64,000 nucleotides of DNA from a virus: the IMG/VR virus record IMGVR_UViG_3300021961_000040, positions 1 to 64,000 of that record. One strand, 5' to 3'. Position numbers and translations under genes: made by a program. Shown here in pieces: positions 57,740-64,000 of this stretch (the first letter of the stretch is position 1; each line of letters opens with the position of its first letter). A model generated the notes under the pieces. The model worked only from the letters and a program-made list of their open reading frames with translations, was not told where the DNA came from and ran no database searches.

Positions 57740-58156
57740 ATGAAAATAACTAGACAACAACTTAAAAGTATCGTCAAAAAAACACTTTTTGAAAATACAT
57801 TAAGTAAAAATAATGATATTAATATCACGATGGACGTCCCTAAAAGAGAGGGCGTAACTTTTTCAGTCAAAGCTATTGGAACTAGAATAGTAGCAATTCT
57901 TGAATCAGAAGAAGGTCATCGTCGAATTGGCGACAATGATGAAGATAAGAAAATTCTTTTAGGAATTTTAAGAGCTACATTAGAAACAACTAGTAAAGAA
58001 GATACAAAAGAACACCTTGTTAGGTTGATTGCTAGACTGACAGGGGAATCTGAGTCTGAAATTGATATGCCGGCGATGATGTCTAAAATATTAAATGATA
58101 GATCTTTAGCATCTTATTCACAGCATATTCAAGACAAGAATACAAGACTAGTTTAG
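57740..58156 (+). CDS. Tagged unknown protein
   Basis: 138 residues. Tag M-K-I-T-R-Q-Q-L-K-S-I-V-K-K-T-L-F-E-N, with L-F-E|N. The rest has a small beta region (F-S-V-K-A-I-G-T-R-I-V) and helices. No domain recognised. Its stop abuts the GIY-YIG gene. Confidence 0.6.
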   Translation: MKITRQQLKSIVKKTLFENTLSKNNDINITMDVPKREGVTFSVKAIGTRIVAILESEEGHRRIGDNDEDKKILLGILRATLETTSKEDTKEHLVRLIARLTGESESEIDMPAMMSKILNDRSLASYSQHIQDKNTRLV

Positions 58157-58429
58157 ATGTGGTATGTTTACATTGTAGAATGCAAAGACCAATCGCTCTA
58201 CACAGGCATAACTAATGATATTGCTCGGAGAGTATCTGAGCATAATAATTCTAAGCGTGGTGCAAAATATACTAGATCAAGAAGACCTGTAAAATTAGTT
58301 GCACATTGTCTTGTAAAAGATAAATCAACAGCCCTAAGATTAGAACATAAAATAAAGTCTCTAAAGAAGAGCGAGAAAATTGCTTATTTACTAAAGGAGA
58401 AAAGCAATGAACTGGAAGACATTGAGTAA
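58157..58429 (+). CDS. GIY-YIG nuclease-like protein (YhbQ/UPF0213 type)
   Basis: 90 residues. W-Y-V-Y-I-V-E-C, then L-Y-T-G-I-T-N-D-I-A-R-R-V-S-E-H-N, then G-A-K-Y-T-R-S-R-R-P-V matches the compact single-domain GIY-YIG family. It may be a repair nuclease. It starts immediately after the upstream stop. It is not linked to an obvious insertion, so probably not a homing enzyme. Confidence 0.82.
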   Translation: MWYVYIVECKDQSLYTGITNDIARRVSEHNNSKRGAKYTRSRRPVKLVAHCLVKDKSTALRLEHKIKSLKKSEKIAYLLKEKSNELEDIE

Positions 58430-58796
58430 AATTGAGATGAGAAACCGTGAAAACGAAACTGAGAATTTTGTAATTCAATACGACGGTAATTTTTACCGAA
58501 TCCAGAATGAGTTTGGTAACATTAGTTTTGAGTTCGATGTTTCGTCTGGGTATGCATTTGTAGAAGAGTTGAACAGTATTATTTCTTCTGATATTGAGAG
58601 TGAGATTAATACTTTCTTGAATGAACAAAACATGCAAAATGACAATGATTGCTGCAGTGATGTTGACACCAATCCTCAAATGAACCTCTTTGATAATAAA
58701 AATATTAATTACAAGAATTCAAAGTCAGTAAAACCATCGAAGGGTCTTAATATTATCAAGAATGGCGTCGGTATTACTTTAAAGAAGAATGGGTGA
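58407..58796 (+). CDS. Unknown protein
   Basis: 129 residues with strand pairs at the start (F-V-I-Q-Y-D-G-N-F-Y-R-I) and an Asn/Lys-rich disordered end. Overlaps the GIY-YIG gene. No family recognised. Confidence 0.5.
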   Translation: MNWKTLSKIEMRNRENETENFVIQYDGNFYRIQNEFGNISFEFDVSSGYAFVEELNSIISSDIESEINTFLNEQNMQNDNDCCSDVDTNPQMNLFDNKNINYKNSKSVKPSKGLNIIKNGVGITLKKNG

Positions 58797-58799
58797 TAC

Positions 58800-59378
58800 G
58801 TGGGAAATCTTGCCACTGCAAAGTCTGTAACTTTTTTAGATATCGAAACAACGAATTTAGACCCTAAGAAAAGTGCAATCCTCCAGATCTGCTTTATTAC
58901 AGATTGGGAAGGAGGACAACAAGATGTTTGGTCCACAAAGATCAAACCAAAAGATATAGAGCTTAGCTTTGCATCAAAAGATGCATTAAAGATCTGTAAC
59001 TACAGTGATGATGAATGGCAAGATGCACCCAGCTTTCAAGAGGTAGCCCCAGAAATTTCAAAAAGATTGACTTGGGGCCCTCTTGTAGCACATAATATCA
59101 ATTTTGATCTTTCTCATATTCGATCTGTCTTTAAAAGATATGGGTGGACAGAAGTCGATCGGGTTGCTGAACTAGAAAAAGAAAAACGTTTTAAAGTAGG
59201 TTATCCAATTATTGATACATGTGCCCTCGCTTATCTTTTCTTGCCAACAGAAAGACAAAATCTTAATGAACTTAGAGAATATTTTGACATATCAGACGAT
59301 GGAGCACACGAAGCCGCAAAAGATACACAAGATTGTAGGCAAGTCTTTTACAGCATAATCGGAGAAAAACTAGGATAG
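58800..59378 (+). CDS. DEDDh 3'-5' exonuclease (DnaQ-like)
   Basis: 192 residues from a GTG. Motif I F-L-D-I-E-T-T, motif II H-N-I-N-F-D-L-S-H-I, motif III A-H-E-A-A-K-D-T-Q-D with the catalytic His and Asp. It fits the epsilon proofreading subunit; with DnaE present here, a proofreading partner is likely. The clamp-binding motif of epsilon is not obvious. Alternative: a free RNase T-like enzyme. Confidence 0.82.
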   Translation: MGNLATAKSVTFLDIETTNLDPKKSAILQICFITDWEGGQQDVWSTKIKPKDIELSFASKDALKICNYSDDEWQDAPSFQEVAPEISKRLTWGPLVAHNINFDLSHIRSVFKRYGWTEVDRVAELEKEKRFKVGYPIIDTCALAYLFLPTERQNLNELREYFDISDDGAHEAAKDTQDCRQVFYSIIGEKLG

Positions 59379-59419
59379 CGCTGAGTGCATAAAGTTAAAA
59401 AAGGAATTAAAATACTTCT

Positions 59420-59626
59420 ATGGAAATAAAAAGAATTCTTTCTACTAAAGAAGCAGAAGAAGCATCACATGTCAAAAAAATTCAACCGATAACAGAGAGT
59501 TTTTTAAGAGAAAACTACGATATTATTTTGGAAGATATTGAGTGGGATAGGTATGCCCCGGAAAATACATTTCTAAATACGTATAGGAGACTTTATGAAA
59601 GTAGTGGAAATTCTAGAAGAAATTAA
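59420..59626 (+). CDS. Unknown 68-residue protein
   Basis: Acidic protein with I-T-E-S-F-L-R-E-N-Y-D near the middle and Y-A-P-E-N-T later. It overlaps the ligase gene by 32 nt. Function unknown. Confidence 0.5.
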   Translation: MEIKRILSTKEAEEASHVKKIQPITESFLRENYDIILEDIEWDRYAPENTFLNTYRRLYESSGNSRRN

Positions 59627-60836
59627 ATCAACTTCTAAGTCAACTGAAAAACTAGCAATTATGAAGAGAAATTCTAACAACATTTACTTCAAATCAGCGC
59701 TACACTATTCAAGTAACCCATTTAAACCTTTTCATGTTGCAAAAGTTCCAAGAGTAAAGGCGACTGAAAGAGCTGCAAATTTACTTTCTGAAGAAACTGC
59801 ATGGCCTGCTTTTTACTCTTTGCTAGATCAGTGTGCATCAAGATCCGTGACAGGAAATGTTGCTATTGATTTGCTACATTCTCTTTTTCAAACTGTAGAT
59901 AAAAATACAGAATCATGGATGCGAAAGGTTCTTAACAAGCATCTTGCAATTGGTATATCTGTCAAGTCTATTAATAAGGCATTTCCAGGATTTATTCCTA
60001 CTTTTGAAGTATCTTTAGCTCAAAAGTTTGACATGAAGCGAATCGGAAATAGGAAAACAGTTGCCGTCGAACCTAAGCTCGACGGCATTCGGTGTTTCAC
60101 TATTGTTGAGGGCAAATCAGCAATTATGCTTGCTCGCTCCGGAAAGCCAATTACAAATTTTAACGATACTATTTTAAAAGAAATCATTAAGATGGGTGAT
60201 GGCTGCTACGATGGCGAGCTTATGGGTAAAGACTTTATTGATCTTATGAAGCAGGCATATCGAAAAGAAGGTACTGATATTTTAGGAACATATCTTGCAC
60301 TTTTTGATTTTCTACCGATTCAAGAATGGAACTCAAAAAAGAGTACAACTTCTTGTCAAAAACGATTTGAAATGCTTTTCGATCGTTTAAGCAATCCAGA
60401 AGTAAATCTAGAGCTTATTAGACCTGTTGAAAGAATTGAGTGTTACCCTGACTATGAAGAAATTAAAGAAATACACGATTCTTATGTCAAGGAAGGTTTT
60501 GAAGGTGCCATGATTAAGTTTCTTGATGCACCTTATAAGTTTGGCCGAGGATATGAAGTTATGAAGCTTAAGGCTTTTCATGACGTTGACCTCCCTATTA
60601 CAGGGCTTCTAGAGGGAACTGGAAAACATGCAGGGAAACTTGGATCTTTTCAGGTAGATTACCAGGGGGTGGAAGTTCAAGTAGGTTCTGGGTTAACAGA
60701 CGATCTTAGAGAAGTTGTCTGGAAAGATCAAGAAAGCTTTCTAGGCAGAATCATTGAGGTTCGTTACCAAGAAGTCACGCCAGATGGGTCTCTTAGATTT
60801 CCTACTTTTGTATGCTTTAGAAATGACAAGAGTTAG
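59595..60836 (+). CDS. ATP-dependent DNA ligase
   Basis: 413 residues. Adenylation motif I is V-E-P-K-L-D-G-I-R with the active Lys near residue 158. Motif III-like D-G-E-L-M, motif IV E-G-A-M-I-K and motif V-like V-M-K-L-K-A follow. An OB-like C-terminal domain comes last (residues 330-413). It seals Okazaki nicks, completing the DnaE/exonuclease set. Length suits T4/T7-type phage ligases. Confidence 0.88.
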   Translation: MKVVEILEEIKSTSKSTEKLAIMKRNSNNIYFKSALHYSSNPFKPFHVAKVPRVKATERAANLLSEETAWPAFYSLLDQCASRSVTGNVAIDLLHSLFQTVDKNTESWMRKVLNKHLAIGISVKSINKAFPGFIPTFEVSLAQKFDMKRIGNRKTVAVEPKLDGIRCFTIVEGKSAIMLARSGKPITNFNDTILKEIIKMGDGCYDGELMGKDFIDLMKQAYRKEGTDILGTYLALFDFLPIQEWNSKKSTTSCQKRFEMLFDRLSNPEVNLELIRPVERIECYPDYEEIKEIHDSYVKEGFEGAMIKFLDAPYKFGRGYEVMKLKAFHDVDLPITGLLEGTGKHAGKLGSFQVDYQGVEVQVGSGLTDDLREVVWKDQESFLGRIIEVRYQEVTPDGSLRFPTFVCFRNDKS

Positions 60837-61701
60837 ATCGATAATTCTATGGCTGATATTGTTATCCTGCAACCCACAGTCTGCAAGTGAAATAAAAGAA
60901 GTTCCAGGAGTCTTACCTTCGCAAACGCTTTTTGAAGAAGTAAGAATTGATCCAAAAAGATGTTCTTATCAAGACTGTATTTGTACTGTAAGAATTCCTC
61001 CTTATCGACCACAATACGTTGAAAAGACTCGGAGATCTTGGACCAGCGTCTTTTTTCAAGAATCTGAGTACGATCTAGCAGATGGGTACAAGAGTAGAAT
61101 AAATGATTTTATGAGCGCCAGAATGAATGCTGACGCTGTTCTGGTAATAGGATATACAGATGGTTGTGGATCTTATAATTACAATACAGTACTTTCTAAA
61201 AACAGAGCATTAGTAGTTTCTAGATTTATTAGAAGTTTAGGTTTTAGAAATAAAATTGTAACCGCAGGCATGAGTGAGATAACATCAACACACTCAGACC
61301 TTGCGAAGAGAACAGATGTAGTCGCTTCTTTTGACTTTAGAATGGAAGTGCCTCCGCCTAATTTAGTAGCCGATCATTATCTTTTAGATGCTTCAGGGTC
61401 GGTGCAAGATTATTCATTTTGGGTTAATATAATTGCAGCAAATAAAAAACCTGCAAGCAAGCTGCACTTATCTTACACTCTTGCTTGTAGTGACGGTACG
61501 AACGCAAATACAGTTAGTCCTGCAGGCCCAACAGAAATTTGGTGGTCATATTGGCAAGTTCTAGACAAAATGAGCCCAGGACAAACTCTGTTGATATTAT
61601 CTGATTTTAATTCTAGATACAGTCTCACGGCAGCAGAAAGTAGTGCCTTTATGAAAAAAGTACAACAAAAAGGAGTAAGAGTTCATGCAATCAGACTTTA
61701 A
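60823..61701 (+). CDS. Lipoprotein with OmpA-like and VWA-like domains
   Basis: 292 residues. The first 16 residues are a signal with a lipobox (L-I-L-L-S-C). Residues 95-150 resemble OmpA-family peptidoglycan binding (D-A-V-L-V-I-G-Y-T-D, then L-S-K-N-R-A-L-V-V-S). Then comes a VWA-type fold with D-A-S-G-S near residue 191 and L-L-I-L-S-D later. It would sit in the host outer envelope and bind peptidoglycan. Such a fusion in a phage suggests a role at lysis or superinfection. ATG 60823 overlaps the ligase end. Confidence 0.72.
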   Translation: MTRVRSIILWLILLSCNPQSASEIKEVPGVLPSQTLFEEVRIDPKRCSYQDCICTVRIPPYRPQYVEKTRRSWTSVFFQESEYDLADGYKSRINDFMSARMNADAVLVIGYTDGCGSYNYNTVLSKNRALVVSRFIRSLGFRNKIVTAGMSEITSTHSDLAKRTDVVASFDFRMEVPPPNLVADHYLLDASGSVQDYSFWVNIIAANKKPASKLHLSYTLACSDGTNANTVSPAGPTEIWWSYWQVLDKMSPGQTLLILSDFNSRYSLTAAESSAFMKKVQQKGVRVHAIRL

Positions 61702-62515
61702 AACTGTTGAAATTACAGATGTAGAAACTTTACAGGTGCTTTCACATCCAGTTGTTCAAAATGCTTTTCGGAGCGGCGGATGGATAGCGGGAGGTTTTCC
61801 TCGATTGGTTGGACGAACAATTCTAAGACCACATCGTCTTGATAGTATTTCATCTAACAAGTCAAAACTCTTTCAATTTTATTTTCAAAATAGAGGAGAC
61901 ATAGACTTCTTTTTTCGTAATCATGATGATTTTGCAAGTGCTGTGACGAAAGGAGCTTATCATCAGTCTGCTTTTGCACATAACATGTGGCTTCATAATC
62001 GCGAAGGCGTCTTATCACTTAAAGTACAGCTGGTAAATAAATTTTACTATGACACTATTAAACAAACATTCGATTCTTTTGATTTTTTAAATTCTTGTTA
62101 CGCAATTGTACAAATTAATCGAAAATATTATCTCACATACGATGAAGCCGCTAACGATGCAGATATTGCAAAAGAGCTTGTCATTAAACATGCAAATTCT
62201 CCGTATACTCTTCAAAGAATAGTCAAATATCTTAATGACCGAGGACTAGAAAAAGTCTCAAAAAGTTCTTCAAAAAATCTTGAAGAACTTTTGATAAGAT
62301 CTGCTTCTAAAATTTTTGATAAAAAGTATTCTTTTAGTTTAGCTGAACCTTATATTAAAAAGTCAATAGATTTTATTTTCACGTCAGGGTTGGTTAGTCC
62401 TGAAAATGCTATCTACTTTATCGGTAAATATAGTAAAGTCATTAAACAAAAATATGGACCATCAATTATGTCAGACTGGGCTTCAGACATAATTGAAAAG
62501 AGTGCAACTTGCTAA
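61685..62515 (+). CDS. Nucleotidyltransferase-fold protein
   Basis: 276 residues. G-G-W-I-A-G-G-F near residue 32 and R-G-D-I-D-F-F-F near residue 70 give the G-G ... D-x-D layout of polymerase-beta-type nucleotidyltransferases. A helical C-terminal half follows. Similar proteins are frequent in marine phages. Substrate unknown. Confidence 0.62.
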   Translation: MQSDFKTVEITDVETLQVLSHPVVQNAFRSGGWIAGGFPRLVGRTILRPHRLDSISSNKSKLFQFYFQNRGDIDFFFRNHDDFASAVTKGAYHQSAFAHNMWLHNREGVLSLKVQLVNKFYYDTIKQTFDSFDFLNSCYAIVQINRKYYLTYDEAANDADIAKELVIKHANSPYTLQRIVKYLNDRGLEKVSKSSSKNLEELLIRSASKIFDKKYSFSLAEPYIKKSIDFIFTSGLVSPENAIYFIGKYSKVIKQKYGPSIMSDWASDIIEKSATC

Positions 62516-62552
62516 AAAAAGATATATGATATAAATAAAGAAGGAGTATACT

Positions 62553-62918
62553 TTGATTAAAAAGACAAAAGTTTGCATTCATTGTGAAATTGAATTCGAT
62601 CTTAATTCTACTGCAAAGAAGTATGCTGGAGGAAAGATTAATGAATGCCCGGATTGCGTTGAAGAGCTAGGAACAGAAACAGCAGTTAAGTATCTCGGAC
62701 TCCAGGCCGGAGATGGCAAGGCTAATGCATTAAGCATTGTTGCATTCGAGTCAGATGACGACCGTGAAGCCTATTCAAGCGCATGGAAAGCAGTTACGGG
62801 GCATCATAAGGGTAAGTCCTGTCAGCTTGGTGGAGTCCAGACTAATATTGGAAATAGACCGATGCGTCATGTTGCTTATGCCGGCGGAAATGGAAATCAC
62901 AAAGGCAAAGCTGACTAA
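62553..62918 (+). CDS. Zinc-ribbon protein
   Basis: 121 residues from a TTG. An N-terminal C-x-x-C / C-x-x-C knuckle (C-I-H-C ... C-P-D-C) is followed by a Gly-rich basic region ending G-G-N-G-N-H-K-G-K. It might bind nucleic acid. Function unknown. Confidence 0.55.
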   Translation: MIKKTKVCIHCEIEFDLNSTAKKYAGGKINECPDCVEELGTETAVKYLGLQAGDGKANALSIVAFESDDDREAYSSAWKAVTGHHKGKSCQLGGVQTNIGNRPMRHVAYAGGNGNHKGKAD

Positions 62919-62932
62919 TCAATAAAAAGTCT

Positions 62933-62964
62933 CCTGATTCTATAATTACTATTAATAGATCAGG
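62933..62964 (+). promoter_or_regulatory. Hairpin covering the ribosome site of the metallopeptidase gene
   Basis: CCTGAT (62933-62938) pairs with ATCAGG (62959-62964), with a further CTAT/ATAG inner stem. The right arm contains the only purine-rich site before the ATG at 62976. It is followed by A-rich, not T-rich, sequence, so it is not a + strand terminator. Confidence 0.45.
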
Positions 62965-62975
62965 TAAAAATAAAA

Positions 62976-63791
62976 ATGAAAAAAATATTTGAAGATTGGA
63001 GAAGCTTTCTTTTAGAAAGAAAAACAGACGTTCTTTATGAAAAGATTGCAGACTATTTTTATAGTTTGTTACAAGAACATGAAAAATACTTTTGGAAATT
63101 TACAGATAATTCTCAAGATTATTTTGAACTTGCTTTGAAAAATCGTGTCATAACTAAAGAAGAATTTGCAAGATACCAAAAATTAACTGGTGATGACACA
63201 GTTATGTCAACATATACAGACTTTTATGTTGCAATGTCTAAGTTTGGAGTAAAAGCAACAAATCAAAACGTTCGTCCAGGAGCAGCAGCTGATATGTCTA
63301 ATAAAGGCAAAATGAGAATCTTTGTTAGTAGTCAGCCAAAAACTGTTTCTTCTTTTGTTCAAAATATACATCCTTTAACTTTTAGACATGAAATAGCGCA
63401 TTGGCTAAATTCAATAAGAAGCGGCTTTAAAAAATATCGTTCTAAAGGTGTTGGAAAAAGTACTTCAAAATCATTTAATCCAAGAGAAGCTTACTATTAC
63501 GCTAATAGCACAGAAGAGATACAAGCAAGAGCTGCAGAAGTTTTTAATATAATTAAAAAAGCAGTTTTTCGTCAAGTACCTGAAAATTCACAATTTCCAG
63601 ACGATCTTATTGCAAAAGATTTTCAAAATTCTTTGCGCGAAAGAAAACCTAAGATGTTTGTCAAGCATGCTATAGAAAATTACGCCTACGATTACTTTTT
63701 CTACCATCTTTTAACAGAAAAAAATAAAAGAAGGCTAATAAAAAGATTTTATGAGATGTATAATCACCTTGTAGAAAAAGAAAATCTATAA
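62976..63791 (+). CDS. HExxH-type metallopeptidase-like protein
   Basis: 271 residues. F-R-H-E-I-A-H-W-L near residue 137 is a zincin H-E-x-x-H motif, and a Glu-bearing helix follows (N-S-T-E-E-I-Q-A-R-A-A-E). The start M-K-K-I-F-E-D-W-R-S-F-L-L-E recalls a second class of N-terminal leader. Substrate unknown; may cut a virion or host protein. Confidence 0.6.
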   Translation: MKKIFEDWRSFLLERKTDVLYEKIADYFYSLLQEHEKYFWKFTDNSQDYFELALKNRVITKEEFARYQKLTGDDTVMSTYTDFYVAMSKFGVKATNQNVRPGAAADMSNKGKMRIFVSSQPKTVSSFVQNIHPLTFRHEIAHWLNSIRSGFKKYRSKGVGKSTSKSFNPREAYYYANSTEEIQARAAEVFNIIKKAVFRQVPENSQFPDDLIAKDFQNSLRERKPKMFVKHAIENYAYDYFFYHLLTEKNKRRLIKRFYEMYNHLVEKENL

Positions 63792-63830
63792 AGGAAAAAT
63801 CAGATCAAAACTCTTAAAAAAGTTATTTTG

Positions 63831-63995
63831 TGGAGAATTTTATCAATTGCTTTAACTTATTTTGTAACTTACGCTTATACAGGTGATATAAAGTCTGCAA
63901 CTGGATTCACAGCTATTTTACATTTAGTTTTAATGGCTGCTAATTATATATTCGAGATTTGTTGGGAAAATACTATAGGCTCACAGAAAGAATAG
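63831..63995 (+). pseudogene. Damaged small membrane protein (DUF2061-like)
   Basis: 54 codons from a GTG: hydrophobic with Y-A-Y-T-G-D-I-K-S-A-T-G-F and F-E-I-C-W-E-N, like small DUF2061 membrane proteins. The expected N-terminus (K-T-L-K-K-V-I-L-W-R-I-L) is in another frame just upstream, from about 63805. Adding one T to the TTT at 63839-63841 would join the two, but no normal start codon precedes it. Confidence 0.35.
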
Positions 63996-64000
63996 TTTTT

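Noticed and set aside
62530-62537. TATAAATA as a T4-like late promoter
   Set aside because: It sits only a few bases before the ribosome site of the zinc-ribbon gene, and no similar set was found before the other probable late genes.
1-64000. tRNA genes
   Set aside because: Apart from the tmRNA tRNA-like domain I found no cloverleaf I could support by eye; a covariance search would be decisive.

Overview
The window is a continuous stretch of the genome of a large tailed bacteriophage. It is AT-rich and gene-dense, and almost every gene lies on the + strand, many with ATGA-type or few-base overlaps. TTG and GTG starts are common. The gene content points to a large marine-type myovirus: virion fibre-like proteins, its own replication enzymes, many nucleotide-metabolism enzymes, a sigma factor, GroEL, an Hsp20, a tmRNA and a bS21-like ribosomal protein. 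The spanin-like proteins, lipoprotein, amidase and LysM protein suit a Gram-negative host, but the host cannot be named from the sequence.

Layout. 0-6 kb: fibre-like virion proteins, small unknown proteins and a J-domain protein. 6-10 kb: Fpg-type DNA glycosylase, then a nucleotide cluster (dUTPase-like, deoxynucleotidase fusion, ThyX, deoxyribosyltransferase). 10-24 kb: a tagged protein, a sugar epimerase, and a fractured DNA polymerase III alpha gene. That gene is interrupted near its N-terminus by one homing endonuclease gene. It is also split inside the catalytic motif by a split intein, whose two halves are separated by about 3.3 kb holding a second, Vsr-like endonuclease. GMP reductase, a P-loop kinase, a second epimerase and a broken cupin gene follow. 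24-29 kb: thymidine kinase, DHH phosphoesterase, dCMP deaminase, an Fe/Mn-SOD-like protein and small membrane proteins that may be lysis genes. 29-36 kb: a very large unknown protein, a pterin dehydratase-like protein and several acidic unknown proteins. 36-42 kb: 5'-3' exonuclease, GroEL, and a sigma factor lacking region 4.2 next to a small gene that resembles region 4.2. 42-49 kb: cytidylyltransferase-like protein, phosphomannomutase, tmRNA, amidase endolysin, LysM protein, Hsp20, Fic protein. 49-64 kb: YkuK-like protein, DinG/XPD helicase, a lone minus-strand repeat protein, TilS-like ATPase, many small genes, bS21, GIY-YIG protein, DnaQ-like exonuclease, ATP ligase, OmpA/VWA lipoprotein, nucleotidyltransferase and metallopeptidase.

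Four genome-wide patterns stand out. (1) At least eight otherwise unrelated proteins start with the same basic helix (pattern M-K/R-I-T-R-x-x-L-R-K-I-I-x-E), usually followed by an (I/L)-x-E site like that cut by T4-type prohead proteases; I infer a capsid-targeting or injection tag. (2) A promoter-like motif, (G/T)TGTAAA or a close variant, then exactly 16 nt, then TATAAT, precedes at least ten genes or operons. (3) The split-intein polymerase locus matches the known 'fractured gene' arrangement. (4) Several small genes are broken by single-base shifts, mostly at T runs; these are either real decay, frameshifting or assembly errors.

Together the genes describe a phage that builds its own dNTP pool and replisome (DnaE, DnaQ-like proofreader, 5' exonuclease, ligase, helicase), may redirect transcription with a two-part sigma factor, and adjusts host translation and protein folding.
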